Source of the DNA: Clostridia bacterium
GTDB taxonomy: Bacteria; Bacillota_A; Clostridia; TANB77; CAG-508
Length of the DNA: 64,000 nucleotides
Assembly: GCA_017475185.1 (NCBI GenBank)
Contig: JAFVGB010000023.1
Coordinates: 13,461-77,460 of the forward strand
Reading direction: 5' to 3'
Part shown: positions 9,516 to 18,717 of the stretch, piece after piece
Layout of the letters: each line of letters starts with the position of its first letter
Numbering within the stretch: the first letter of the stretch is position 1
Program-made: the position numbers and the translations under genes
The notes under the pieces: generated by a model
Databases searched by the model: none
Told to the model about the DNA's origin: nothing
The model's input: the letters and a program-made list of their open reading frames with translations, nothing else

Positions 9516-9522
9516 TGTCGAA
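9516..9522 (+). promoter_or_regulatory. Spo0A-box-like site upstream of the receiver gene
   Basis: TTTGTCGAAAA contains the Spo0A core TGTCGAA, about 97 bases upstream of the receiver start codon at 9419. It is a single site in AT-rich DNA, so it could be chance. Confidence 0.4.
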
Positions 9523-9579
9523 AAATAAAAATATTTTAATATATTAATTAAATTTAACATTTCATATCTAACAAATAAA

Positions 9580-9634
9580 ACATTTTGAGACGGTCTTTTT
9601 GAAGATTAGCTTTGAAAAGACCGTCTCGAAATGT
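9580..9634. repeat. Palindromic repeat and likely terminator after the ABC exporter genes
   Basis: ACATTTTGAGACGGTCTTTT (9580-9599) pairs with 9615-9634 over 20 positions with one mismatch. The core GACGGTCTT/AAGACCGTC is shared with the repeats at 34567, 58472 and 63090, but the inner GTTTCA hairpin is missing. It follows the ABC permease stop on the - strand. Confidence 0.7.
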
Positions 9635-9641
9635 ATTATTT

Positions 9642-10421
9642 TTAAACTCTAGAACTCATTAAATTGCTTGATGAATAACTTTTCAGTCCCTTATTAAATG
9701 CAAGAAATGCTAAAATTACACTTATAATTGTAACTCCTAGAATAATAAGTAAACTTACTAAGTCAAATTTTATAATTATATGTAATGGCATATAATTTGT
9801 TAACCCAACCGGGATTATTGTATAAAAAATAAGTTTTACAGTGTTTTTAAAAATTGTATCTGGATACGTTGCAAAATTTATTATTGCACCAGACAATGTA
9901 TCAACTAATACATCTCCTTTTACAAATTTAAAACAAATACAACTTAAAATAATCGTAAAAGCTGTAACTATAATACTTCCAGTAATACTGAACAATACAA
10001 ATAATCCTAATTGTGCTAAATCCAAATGACAAAATAATACTACAATAAATCCATACAAAATATCACCTATTGCTGAAATACTAGTATCTGAGGTTATTAC
10101 ACTTAAAAGTACATTTTTAGGTTGAACTAAAAATGAGTCAAGCTTACCATTAATTATTAAATCTGGTAATTCGAATGCTTTATAGAAAAGCAAACGTGAA
10201 AAGCCAAAAACTGTCGCTGATAACCCCCATAATACTAAGACATTATTTAGCTGATATCCACCAAAATCTTCTTTAATTCCAAATAAGATTACCCATTGTA
10301 TTATAAATGTGGCATCATTTAAAATCATGAAAATAATGTTGGTTATAAATGTTACTTTGTTAGTCATTTGCTTCATTATATTATATTTTAAAGATAGCAT
10401 TATTACTTTTAGTTGATTCAT
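9642..10421 (-). CDS. ABC-2 family transporter permease (second of two)
   Basis: This 259-residue integral membrane protein has about six hydrophobic segments and resembles permeases of the COG3694 type. Those pair with a sister permease and a COG4586-type ATPase as an exporter. It starts 3 bases after the upstream permease stop, behind GGAGG. The substrate is unknown; related systems are annotated from context as drug or lipid exporters. The three genes form one tight operon ending at the palindrome at 9580. Confidence 0.85.
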   Translation of the reverse strand: MNQLKVIMLSLKYNIMKQMTNKVTFITNIIFMILNDATFIIQWVILFGIKEDFGGYQLNNVLVLWGLSATVFGFSRLLFYKAFELPDLIINGKLDSFLVQPKNVLLSVITSDTSISAIGDILYGFIVVLFCHLDLAQLGLFVLFSITGSIIVTAFTIILSCICFKFVKGDVLVDTLSGAIINFATYPDTIFKNTVKLIFYTIIPVGLTNYMPLHIIIKFDLVSLLIILGVTIISVILAFLAFNKGLKSYSSSNLMSSRV

Positions 10422-10424
10422 TTT

Positions 10425-11216
10425 CTAACCTCCATTCACATTTAATTTTTTTGTTCCAATTTTGTATAATACTAATAAAATAGAACTACTTATTACCAAG
10501 TAAATGGTTTGAACAGCAATAATTTGCCAAAACATCCCAAAACTAAAATCTATTATTAACTTTGCTGGTCCATATGTAACTGCTAAAACCGGAGTACACT
10601 TAATTATAGGTTGTAACCATTTTGGAAACATTTCAACTGGAAATATAGTACCTAGTACCAAAATTAATTTATCATAAATCCAATGAAATGGTGTTGAATC
10701 CTCTATCCAAAAAGAAATTACACTAATTGTAATTCTTATTACTGAATTTATAAGAATTCCTAGAATTATTGATATTAATATTAAAGGTATATAAGCAAAA
10801 TTAAACTCTGGAATTTTACCAACCATTACTGTTCCCAATAATATTCCAAAAACTATAAATAAAATTAATTTTATTGTTATTTCTCCTAGATGCCTTGCTA
10901 TCATATATAACACATAATTGTATGGTTTATTAATATTGTAAGCAATATTACCTGTTTTTATATCAAAGCTTATCTGTTTTGTTAATGTCTTATTTCTAGT
11001 TCCAAACCATAACACCTCTGTAATTAATACATACCAAATCATTTGATTCATTGAATATCCATTAATAAGTTGGCTCTCATCTTGATATACATATTGCCAC
11101 AAATTGATGAAAACGAACATTATTATGAAAAATGAAATAAAGCTAATTAATACACTTGAAATGTATTGAACACTTTCGTTCAAGGTTGCTTTATATATGT
11201 GAAAATACTTCTTCAT
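10425..11216 (-). CDS. ABC-2 family transporter permease (first of two)
   Basis: This 263-residue protein has about six membrane segments and matches the COG4587-type permeases. Its ATG overlaps the stop codon of the ATPase gene by one base (TAATG), a sign of translational coupling. Conserved-looking features include the amphipathic N-terminus followed by NQMIWYVLITE and the SFWIEDSTPFHWIYDK loop. It should form the transport channel as a heterodimer with the next permease. Confidence 0.85.
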   Translation of the reverse strand: MKKYFHIYKATLNESVQYISSVLISFISFFIIMFVFINLWQYVYQDESQLINGYSMNQMIWYVLITEVLWFGTRNKTLTKQISFDIKTGNIAYNINKPYNYVLYMIARHLGEITIKLILFIVFGILLGTVMVGKIPEFNFAYIPLILISIILGILINSVIRITISVISFWIEDSTPFHWIYDKLILVLGTIFPVEMFPKWLQPIIKCTPVLAVTYGPAKLIIDFSFGMFWQIIAVQTIYLVISSSILLVLYKIGTKKLNVNGG

Positions 11217-12196
11217 TATTCATCAACTCCTTTGTAAATTTTTGTTACAATTTCCTCCAAAGGAACGTTAGAAATATTAATATCATTGATCTTTTCAGTG
11301 TCAAGCAGTTTTATTACATCAGCAATACTTTTCTTACTATTATCAATTTCAAGTTTTATATTAAAATCTTTTGCTTTTAAAACCTTTATTCCATCCTCAT
11401 CATGAACATTAACTTTTTCCTTCATTTTAACTTCAACAATTTTTTTGTTTAGATAATGATATTTAAGATTTTCCATTGAATCATCAAGAATAATTTTCCC
11501 ATGGTTTACTATAATTACTCTTTTACACAGTTTTTCAATGTCTCCAATATCATGACTAGTTAAGAAAATTGTTGTTTTATATTCTTTATTCATTCTTTTA
11601 ATTAATGTTCTAATATTTTCCTTAACAACTGGGTCTAAGCCTATTGTAGGTTCATCTAAGAAAAGAATATCTGGCTTATGTATTAAAGATGCTGCTATCT
11701 CACATCTAATTCTTTGACCTAATGATAAGTTTCTAACTGGCCTATTTAAAATTTCATCTAACTCAAACATAACCCTTAATTCTTCAATTCTTTTTTCAAT
11801 AACCGCATCTGGTAAATCATAAATTGCACCAAAGAATTTAAAGTTATCATATGGTGTTAGATGAGTCCATAATTGTTCCTTTTGCCCAAAAACAGTACCA
11901 ATCTTGTGAGCCAATTGTTTTCTATTTTTGCTTGGATCAATATCCAAAACACTTATCTCACCTGATGTTGGATATAAGATACCTGTTAGCATCTTAATTG
12001 TGGTAGATTTACCAGCACCATTTGGTCCAATAAATGCTAGGATTTCGCCTTTTTCAACATTAAAACTAATGTCTTTAACTGCCTCTACAGTTTTAAACTT
12101 TGGCTTTACAATAGACTTAATACTCCCCTTTAATCCCTTCTCCTTTTCTTTAATTTTAAATTTCTTTCTAAGATTTTTTACTTCAATTGCATTCAT
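11216..12196 (-). CDS. ABC transporter ATP-binding protein
   Basis: This 326-residue ATPase energises the two permeases downstream. It has Walker A (GPNGAGKST), the signature LSLGQRIRCE, Walker B (ILFLDEPTIGLD) and the H-loop (TSHD). The C-terminal 80 residues form an extra domain typical of exporter ATPases of the COG4586 or daunorubicin-resistance type. AAAGGGAG precedes the ATG. The N-terminal extension before the first strand (KKFKIKEKEKGLKGSIKS) is also seen in that family. The exported substrate cannot be told. Confidence 0.9.
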   Translation of the reverse strand: MNAIEVKNLRKKFKIKEKEKGLKGSIKSIVKPKFKTVEAVKDISFNVEKGEILAFIGPNGAGKSTTIKMLTGILYPTSGEISVLDIDPSKNRKQLAHKIGTVFGQKEQLWTHLTPYDNFKFFGAIYDLPDAVIEKRIEELRVMFELDEILNRPVRNLSLGQRIRCEIAASLIHKPDILFLDEPTIGLDPVVKENIRTLIKRMNKEYKTTIFLTSHDIGDIEKLCKRVIIVNHGKIILDDSMENLKYHYLNKKIVEVKMKEKVNVHDEDGIKVLKAKDFNIKLEIDNSKKSIADVIKLLDTEKINDINISNVPLEEIVTKIYKGVDE

Positions 12197-12241
12197 TTGT
12201 TATCATCTCCCTTTTATAGTTTCAATTTTGTAGAGTAGTCA

Positions 12242-12263
12242 AATTTCAAATTATTTTGAAATT
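12242..12263. repeat. 9-bp inverted repeat in the ABC operon leader
   Basis: AATTTCAAA (12242-12250) and TTTGAAATT (12255-12263) form a perfect stem with a 4-base loop, followed by CGACGGTCCCC. The GACGGTC core recalls the intercistronic repeat family, but the rest differs. Confidence 0.5.
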
Positions 12264-12284
12264 CGACGGTCCCCGCACAAGTAA

Positions 12285-12336
12285 ATAAAAAAAAGCCTCG
12301 CAAAGAAATCATTTAAGACTCCTCTGCAAGGCTTAT
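12285..12336 (-). terminator. Strong terminator after valS and the structured RNA stretch
   Basis: On the - strand AAGCCTTGCAGAGGA pairs with TTTCTTTGCGAGGCTT and is followed by eight T. It closes the stretch at 12290-12450 and ends the valS transcript. Confidence 0.85.
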
Positions 12337-12450
12337 ATTTTAAAATATAATCTCATGCTTTCTGTGTAAATAGCGACTATTTTTGCTACCCTTTACCGCT
12401 CTGATTAAACCATAGGTAAACTCTTAATATGATATTATGGTAACATATAT
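12337..12450 (-). ncRNA. Unexplained structured stretch downstream of valS, candidate small RNA
   Basis: Between valS and the terminator lies about 110 bases richer in G/C than the neighbouring spacer. It contains pairs such as TTTACC with GGTAAA, GTAGC with GCTAT, and the palindrome TTATATTTTAAAATATAA. I compared it by eye with T-box, TPP, SAM, purine, glycine, c-di-GMP, preQ1 and 6S RNA patterns and found no match. It may be a small RNA cut from the valS transcript or a leader of the ABC operon. Confidence 0.35.
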
Positions 12451-12477
12451 TTTTTCATTTGTCAAATTTTTCTAATC

Positions 12478-15117
12478 TTACATATTATTCAATCTATCAA
12501 TAGTATTCTTAAGCATCTCCTCATACTTAGCCAATTTTTCTTTTTCTTCATTTATCTTAGCTTCTGGAGCCTTGTTTACAAATCCAGGATTTGATAACAT
12601 TTTCTTAGCTCTTGCAACTTCTGCTTCAAGTTTAGTTTTTTCATTTTGTAATCTTTCTTTTTCAGCTGCTATATCGACTAAATCCTCAAATGGAATATAT
12701 AATTCTAATTCTGGTTGCATTATTGAAATCGCATTTGATGGAATGTTGTCTTTGTTAGCTTGAACTATAATTTCATCACCGAAAGCTAGTTTTTGTAAGA
12801 ATGCTGCACTTTGGTTAATCAAATCATTGTATTTTTCTGTTACAAATATTAGTTTAGCTTTTTTAGCTGGATGAACATTCATATTGTTTCTAATATTTCT
12901 AACTTCACCAATAATTGATTTTAACATTTCAATTTCATTTTCTTCAGCTTCGAAATTGAAATCATCTCTGAATTTAGGCCATGCTGAAGTCATTATTGTT
13001 TCATCATTGTTGTATAATTTTGTATAAATTTCTTCAGTTACAAATGGCATAATTGGGTGTAACATTTTTAAACTGTATTCTAAAACTGTGTTTAATGTGA
13101 ATTGTGCTTCTTTTCTTGTAGCGCAATCTTTATCATATAAACGAGGTTTTACAATTTCGATATACCAATCACAAAATTCGTTCCAGATGAAATCGTAGAT
13201 TTTTTGAGCTGCTACTCCTAAGTCATAGTTATCTATATTTGTAGCTAATTCATCAGCTAATCTATTTGCTTTTGATAAAATCCATTTGTCTTCTTTGCAT
13301 AATTTTGATAAATCATATTTTTCATCATAATCTTCTAAATTCATTAAGACGAATTTTGATGCATTCCATAATTTATTAGCAAAGTTTGCTCCTTGCTCAA
13401 CTTTTGCTGGAATATATCTAATATCATTTCCAAATGAAATTCCTAAGATTAATGAGAATCTTAATGCGTCTGCACCATATTCAGCTATAACATCTAATGG
13501 ATCAACACCATTACCTAGTGTCTTACTCATTTTTCTTCCTTGGTCATCTCTAACCATTCCATGGATTATAATGTCTGAGAATGGCTTTTTGCCGAGATAT
13601 TCTAATCCAGAGAATATCATTCTTGAAATCCATAGTGAAATAATTTCATATCCTGTAACTATTGTGTTTGTTGGATAGAATGTTTTTAAATCCTCTGTTT
13701 CTTCTGGCCAACCTAATGTTGAGAATGGCCATAAAGCTGAACTGAACCATGTATCTAATGTATCTGGATCTGCTGTAAATTCTGTGCATCCACATTCATC
13801 ACATACTTCTGGAATTGTTCTTGATACATGGATTTTTCCACAGTTATTACAATAATATGCTGGTATTCTGTGTCCCCAATATAATTGTCTTGAAATACAC
13901 CAATCTTGTAGGTTTTCCATCCAGTTGAAATATGTTTTATCATATTTGTTTGGAATAAATCTTATATCTCCGCTTCTAACAGCCTCAATTGCTGGTTTTG
14001 CAAGTTCACCCATTTTAACAAACCATTGGTCTGATATTGTTGGCTCAATTGTTGTTTTACATCTTTCACATTTTGCAACATTGTGTGTGTAATCTTCAAT
14101 TTTAACCATATATCCTTGGTCTTCTAGCATTTTTACTATAATTGGTCTTGCATCATAAGCATTCATTCCAGCAACTTCTGGAAGTAAATCATTCATTACT
14201 AAATTACTATCGAAAACTTCAACGAATTCTAGGTTATTTTTTAATCCTGCTTGATAATCATTTGGATCATGGCATGGTGTTAATTTTACACAACCTGTTC
14301 CAAATTCCATATCAACAAATGGATCTGCTATAATTGGAATTTCTTTATTCATTAATGGTAATATACATGTTTTTCCAATTAAGTGTTTATATCTTTCATC
14401 TTTTGGATTTACTGCAACACCAGTATCACCTAGCATTGTTTCTGGCCTTGTTGTTGCAACAACTAAGTAATCAGCTTTTCCAGGTTCAGCATCTTTTATT
14501 GGATATTTAATATGCCAAATGTGTGAAGCTTCCTCTTTATATTCAACCTCGGCATCTGATATTGATGTTTTACAATTTGGACACCAGTTAATCATTCTCT
14601 TACCTTTGTAAATATATCCTTTTTCATATAATCTAAAGAATACTTCCTCAACAGCATTTGATAAACCTTCATCCATTGTAAAACGGCTTCTTGACCAGTC
14701 ACAAGAACATCCCATTTTACGTTGTTGTTTTTGAATTGTTCCACCGTACTCATGTGTCCATTCCCATGCTTTTTCTAAGAATTGTTCTCTTGTTAAATCA
14801 GATTTCTTGATACCTTTTTCACGTAGGCTTTGAACAACTTTCATTTCTGTTGAAATTGCGGCATGGTCTGTACCTGGTAGCCATAGTGTATTAAATCCTT
14901 GCATTCTTTTATATCTGATTAAAAAGTCTTGTATTGAAGCATCTAATGCATGCCCCATATGTAGTTTTCCTGTTACATTTGGAGGTGGCATCATTATACA
15001 GTAGCTTTCTGCATTTTTATCCATACTTGGTTTAAAATAACCATTTTCCTCCCATTTTTCATATAATTCGTCTTCAAAATCCTTTGGATTATACTTGTCA
15101 TTTAATTTGTGTTCCAT
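12478..15117 (-). CDS. valS: Valyl-tRNA synthetase
   Basis: This 879-residue class I enzyme charges tRNA-Val. The HIGH-type motif is GKLHMGHAL (inside PPPNVTGKLHMGHAL) and the KMSKS motif is KMSKTLG. The editing domain (AEPGKADYLVVATTRPETMLGD) and Cys pairs (CPNC, CERC, CNNC) are present. The C-terminus is the helical tRNA-binding arm (LQNEKTKLEAEVARAKKML). AAGGGAGG precedes the ATG. It follows a lipoprotein gene by 19 bases, and both lie behind a T-box leader, so uncharged tRNA-Val should induce both. Confidence 0.97.
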   Translation of the reverse strand: MEHKLNDKYNPKDFEDELYEKWEENGYFKPSMDKNAESYCIMMPPPNVTGKLHMGHALDASIQDFLIRYKRMQGFNTLWLPGTDHAAISTEMKVVQSLREKGIKKSDLTREQFLEKAWEWTHEYGGTIQKQQRKMGCSCDWSRSRFTMDEGLSNAVEEVFFRLYEKGYIYKGKRMINWCPNCKTSISDAEVEYKEEASHIWHIKYPIKDAEPGKADYLVVATTRPETMLGDTGVAVNPKDERYKHLIGKTCILPLMNKEIPIIADPFVDMEFGTGCVKLTPCHDPNDYQAGLKNNLEFVEVFDSNLVMNDLLPEVAGMNAYDARPIIVKMLEDQGYMVKIEDYTHNVAKCERCKTTIEPTISDQWFVKMGELAKPAIEAVRSGDIRFIPNKYDKTYFNWMENLQDWCISRQLYWGHRIPAYYCNNCGKIHVSRTIPEVCDECGCTEFTADPDTLDTWFSSALWPFSTLGWPEETEDLKTFYPTNTIVTGYEIISLWISRMIFSGLEYLGKKPFSDIIIHGMVRDDQGRKMSKTLGNGVDPLDVIAEYGADALRFSLILGISFGNDIRYIPAKVEQGANFANKLWNASKFVLMNLEDYDEKYDLSKLCKEDKWILSKANRLADELATNIDNYDLGVAAQKIYDFIWNEFCDWYIEIVKPRLYDKDCATRKEAQFTLNTVLEYSLKMLHPIMPFVTEEIYTKLYNNDETIMTSAWPKFRDDFNFEAEENEIEMLKSIIGEVRNIRNNMNVHPAKKAKLIFVTEKYNDLINQSAAFLQKLAFGDEIIVQANKDNIPSNAISIMQPELELYIPFEDLVDIAAEKERLQNEKTKLEAEVARAKKMLSNPGFVNKAPEAKINEEKEKLAKYEEMLKNTIDRLNNM

Positions 15118-15136
15118 TTTTTATTCCTCCCTTTTA

Positions 15137-15706
15137 TTAATCATTCCATTCAAATGAATCTACCATTTTTAAAGCAACTTCATCAACTTTATTTTCATCA
15201 TCTTTGTTAAATATTGTTTCATGTATTAAAATATACTCTTTTTCCCCAACAATGTAGTATTGTTTAACAATTGAATCATTACCATTTATAACAAAAGTAT
15301 ATAGTATTTCTCCATTTTCTGTATTAGAACCTGAAGCATTTATTACTGCATTTTTTGGAATTTGTCTAGCAAGTTGAGCATATATTGCATTTTTAAATTC
15401 CATATGTTCTTCTTTTTTATATTTATTTGTTCCTTGATTAATTGAAATATTGTTAGGTCTTTTTTCTTCATCTTCTCCATTTTTCACATAAAAGAATTTA
15501 GTTTTGCTTGAATGGGTTTTACTTTCCTCCCAACCACTACTTACTATATATGAACCAAATTCTTTGGTGTAAACTATGTCACCATTCTCTTTTGTTGAAA
15601 AACTATTCTTTTCTTTTTTATCTAATTTTAAATCACATCCAGAAAGGCAGACTATTAAAACCTGTGTAATAATAATATATATTAAAAATTTACATGTTCT
15701 TTTCAT
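15137..15706 (-). CDS. Predicted lipoprotein between a T-box and valS
   Basis: This 189-residue protein has a short basic N-terminus, a hydrophobic stretch and the lipobox LSGC, so it should be lipid-anchored on the outer face of the membrane. I start at 15706 because AAGGAGG lies 6 bases before that ATG; the frame runs to 15724. The mature part is hydrophilic with a GWEESK...TKFFYV region and a C-terminal FKNAIYAQLARQIPKNA helix. I do not recognise the family. Its position between a T-box and valS means it should rise when valyl-tRNA is low, which is odd for a lipoprotein. Confidence 0.8.
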   Translation of the reverse strand: MKRTCKFLIYIIITQVLIVCLSGCDLKLDKKEKNSFSTKENGDIVYTKEFGSYIVSSGWEESKTHSSKTKFFYVKNGEDEEKRPNNISINQGTNKYKKEEHMEFKNAIYAQLARQIPKNAVINASGSNTENGEILYTFVINGNDSIVKQYYIVGEKEYILIHETIFNKDDENKVDEVALKMVDSFEWND

Positions 15707-15747
15707 ATAAAACCTCCTTACCAATAATAATTAAGATTTTTCCATAC

Positions 15748-16000
15748 AAAAAAGCTCATCCTACAATAAGGACGAGCTTCAAATTCGTGGTACCACCTTA
15801 ATTAATACGATTGATCATCATATTATCTCTAATGCTTTTAACGCTGCAACGCGAATACTCTTACTCTAAATATAATTTCAGAATATCAACTCCAAAGCTA
15901 CCTTCAGTATAACACATTATAAGAAGCTTCCAGCTAACAACTTCTATTCTCTCGATAATCTATTATACTTACTCCTCTTTTTCTTTGTTTTTATTATATA
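15748..16000 (-). promoter_or_regulatory. T-box leader of the lipoprotein-valS operon
   Basis: The - strand carries the T-box core GGTGGTACCACG (15797-15786). It is followed by a terminator stem AAGCTCGTCCTTA/TAGGATGAGCTTTTTT (15780-15748). Upstream is about 200 bases of stem I-type structure, including a GAGAGAAT element. A GTA in GAGTAAGAG is a plausible valine specifier, fitting valS. T-boxes read uncharged tRNA and prevent termination. Confidence 0.9.
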
Positions 16001-16006
16001 TTTACT

Positions 16007-16035
16007 ATATTAACATAATTTAAAAATAATTTCAA
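16007..16035 (-). promoter_or_regulatory. Predicted promoter of the T-box-valS operon
   Basis: On the - strand TTGAAA (16035-16030), a 17-base spacer and TAATAT (16012-16007) lie just upstream of the T-box stem I. Confidence 0.6.
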
Positions 16036-16042
16036 CATTTTT

Positions 16043-16225
16043 TTAAATAATTATTAAAGCACTACCAATAATTGCAACTATAAATCCAACAATTTTAAAT
16101 GTTCTTGTTGCACCATTAGTGTCACTTGTGCTAAAAAATCTTTTAGTTAATTTTCTAGCATCATATATGCAAATTATTCCAATGGCTATTACAATAACAC
16201 CTATTAACTTTAATACAATTTCCAT
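16043..16225 (-). CDS. Small two-segment membrane protein, unknown function
   Basis: This 60-residue protein has two hydrophobic segments, one near residues 4-20 and one near 44-60. They are joined by a basic loop (DARKLTKRFFSTSD). AAGGA stands 11 bases before the ATG. It follows the aldose epimerase gene by 26 bases on the same strand. I see no catalytic motif and no family name beyond small membrane proteins common in Clostridia. Confidence 0.6.
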   Translation of the reverse strand: MEIVLKLIGVIVIAIGIICIYDARKLTKRFFSTSDTNGATRTFKIVGFIVAIIGSALIII

Positions 16226-16251
16226 TTTTAAAACATCCTTCCCAAAATGTT

Positions 16252-17124
16252 TTATTCAAAAAACTCTACTGTATATTTGCAATCAAATTCTTCATTAGGT
16301 TTCAATAATACAATTGAAGTTTTTTCTGTAAATATTCCACTACTTTTTATAGAATCTGACATTCCATGCCATGGTTCAATACAAATAAATGGAGCACCTG
16401 GTTTTGACCAAATTGCTAAATATGGAAATTCAGAAAAATCCATTGTCAAATCTGGTTTTCCAGTTGACTTTCTCATCAATGAAACTTTTGATGATGTCAT
16501 TCCTTTCATTATTATTGCATCATTATTAAATGTATCTTTATTTAGTAAAATCTTTCTTTTATCAACTATTTTACTTTGTGCATAATCAGTTCCAATTAAA
16601 CCATCTACTAAATATAAGAAATGAATTTTATCTTCATCTTCTTCAAACTCTAAATAATAATCACCATTTTTTAAAGCTTCATAATCTATTTTGAACGCAG
16701 GATGACCACCTATACAAAATGGCATATTTGATTTTCCTGTATTAATAACTTTATAAATTGTTGTCAATTTATTTTCATCCATTCTATATGTTGTATATAA
16801 TTCAAAATCAAATGGGTATCTTGTTAATGTATTTTTGTTACTTTTTAACATATATGAATGAAAATTATCCAATTTTGTAATTGGCTCAAATTCTAAATCT
16901 CTAGCAAAACCATGTTGAAACATTTCATATGTTCTTGCATTTATTATAGTTTGATTTCTCTTTAGTTTACCTACTATTGGGAATAAAACTGGTGAATGGC
17001 GTTTCCAATAAACCTTTCCATTTTCATCCAAACAATCTTCCCCTTGATGGATTCTTTCTACACCGTTTAACTTAAAGCTTAATAGTTCTCCACCATATTT
17101 AGAAGTTAAAATTTGAGTATGCAT
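16252..17124 (-). CDS. Aldose 1-epimerase family protein (LacX-like)
   Basis: This 290-residue protein belongs to the galactose mutarotase-like superfamily, closest to the LacX/YphB branch. It starts with HTQILTSKYGGELLSFKLNG, then shows HSPVLFPIVG, MFQHGFARD (a conserved His), GGHPAF (a second conserved His) and a C-terminal FICIEPWHGMSD with a likely catalytic Glu. Such enzymes interconvert anomers of aldoses or aldose phosphates. I take the ATG at 17124, with AAGGAG upstream; the frame extends to 17205 without support. The sugar cannot be told. Confidence 0.88.
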   Translation of the reverse strand: MHTQILTSKYGGELLSFKLNGVERIHQGEDCLDENGKVYWKRHSPVLFPIVGKLKRNQTIINARTYEMFQHGFARDLEFEPITKLDNFHSYMLKSNKNTLTRYPFDFELYTTYRMDENKLTTIYKVINTGKSNMPFCIGGHPAFKIDYEALKNGDYYLEFEEDEDKIHFLYLVDGLIGTDYAQSKIVDKRKILLNKDTFNNDAIIMKGMTSSKVSLMRKSTGKPDLTMDFSEFPYLAIWSKPGAPFICIEPWHGMSDSIKSSGIFTEKTSIVLLKPNEEFDCKYTVEFFE

Positions 17125-17207
17125 ACACGTAGTCTCCTTTTCTTTTTTTCCTTTTTCACTATTATAATATGTTCTTTTGGCAAAAAAGTCAAGGGTTTTA
17201 GGCAAAA

Positions 17208-18713
17208 TTAACTCTCCATATCTAACTCAAAGAAAAATTCTATTCCATTTTCTTTATTTATTGCTCCATATTGATTTTTATAATTTGTCATAATTGCTTT
17301 AACAAACGCTAATCCTATTCCTGTTCCACCTTTTTCTCTGTTTCTAGATGAATCAATTTTATAAAATCTTCCCCAAATACGTTGTAATTCACTTTCATCA
17401 ATATTATCTCCTGTATTAAAGACACTAATTCTAATTTTATTTCTATTTGAATCTAAAACAATATTAACTTCTATTTTACGTTCTCCATTTATTTCTTTAG
17501 AGTATTTAATTGCATTTGTTAAATAATTAGTTAGAATTTGTTCTATATAAAATGGATCTGCATTTGCTACAATTTTGTTATTGTTATTAAAGTATATTTT
17601 TACATTATTTTCTTCTAACATAACATGACATTTTCTTATTACTTCTCTTATTAACTCTACAATATCAAAATTGTCATTATTAAATTCACGTTTTCCGTAT
17701 TCAAGTTTCATCAACTCTAGTAACTGTTTTACTAATCTATCCATTTTATTTGCTTCATCTAATATAACATTTGCATAATATTCTCTTGATTCCTCATCAG
17801 AATTTACATTTTCAACTAATCCTTCTGCATATCCTTGAATTAATGCTATTGGAGTTTTTAATTCGTGAGAAACATCTGAAATAAATTGTTTTCTCATTTC
17901 ATCTATTTTTGATTTTCTTTCTATGTCTTTTTCTAATTCATTATTATTTGCTGTTAATTGCTTAATGGTATTTTCTAATTTGTCTGACATGGTATTTATG
18001 CTTTTTCCAAGATTATTTATTTCATCATCTGTATCGTTCATTTCATATTTCTGAGAGAAATCTAAATTTGACATTTTTTGTGCTATACTATTTAACTCTA
18101 ATATTGGAGCTGTAAATTTCCTAGATATAAATGAAGCAATAATCCCAGAAATTATTATAACTGCACTACCTATTGCAATCAAAACATTGTTTGAAATTCT
18201 TGCACTTTCTTGTAAATCTGCTGTTGGTGTTCTCATATATAATTCATATCCATTATCTAAATTTGCAGATACAATAATAAAATTCACCTTGGTATCATTT
18301 TCTTTTATAAGATTGATATTAATTGATTTTTCTTTATACAAAGACTGAATATCCTCACCTTTATCTTTTATATTATTGAAAAAGTCCATTTGTGCTTCGT
18401 AATTCATTTTATAATTATCGGTCGCCATCATAACAACATCATCATTTGTTTTAATGATAATGTCTAAATTATATTTTATTGATAATGTTTCTAAATTGTT
18501 TTCTATTTGTTCATACGGCATTTTATTATTATATGATACATTGATCTGTTCATATATTTGTTTAATTACTCTAGTTTTATTATATAAATAGTATTTTTCC
18601 AAAACAACATTGTTTACAACTACCAGTAACATAATAATTAGAGTAATAACTATACATATTGTTAAAAAAAGCTTTATTCTCACTGATTTTATAGATTTTT
18701 TTATTTTATTCAT
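17208..18713 (-). CDS. Sensor histidine kinase
   Basis: This roughly 501-residue kinase has a first membrane segment near residues 15-38 and an extracytoplasmic sensor region of about 130 residues. A second membrane segment and a HAMP domain (APILELNSIAQKMSNLDFS) follow. The HisKA region holds the phospho-accepting His in VSHELKTPIALIQGYAEGL. The ATPase domain has the N box (LTNYLTNAIKYSK), G1 (VFNTGDNI) and GTGIGLAFVK. It follows the regulator gene almost without gap. The ATG at 18713 lies 4 bases after the regulator stop; a TTG at 18731 overlaps it. The signal sensed is unknown. Confidence 0.93.
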   Translation of the reverse strand: MNKIKKSIKSVRIKLFLTICIVITLIIMLLVVVNNVVLEKYYLYNKTRVIKQIYEQINVSYNNKMPYEQIENNLETLSIKYNLDIIIKTNDDVVMMATDNYKMNYEAQMDFFNNIKDKGEDIQSLYKEKSININLIKENDTKVNFIIVSANLDNGYELYMRTPTADLQESARISNNVLIAIGSAVIIISGIIASFISRKFTAPILELNSIAQKMSNLDFSQKYEMNDTDDEINNLGKSINTMSDKLENTIKQLTANNNELEKDIERKSKIDEMRKQFISDVSHELKTPIALIQGYAEGLVENVNSDEESREYYANVILDEANKMDRLVKQLLELMKLEYGKREFNNDNFDIVELIREVIRKCHVMLEENNVKIYFNNNNKIVANADPFYIEQILTNYLTNAIKYSKEINGERKIEVNIVLDSNRNKIRISVFNTGDNIDESELQRIWGRFYKIDSSRNREKGGTGIGLAFVKAIMTNYKNQYGAINKENGIEFFFELDMES

Positions 18714-18717
18714 TTCT

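Noticed and set aside
12242..12280. A further full copy of the intercistronic repeat
   Set aside because: Only the GACGGTC core is shared; arms and order differ, so I list it only as a separate inverted repeat.
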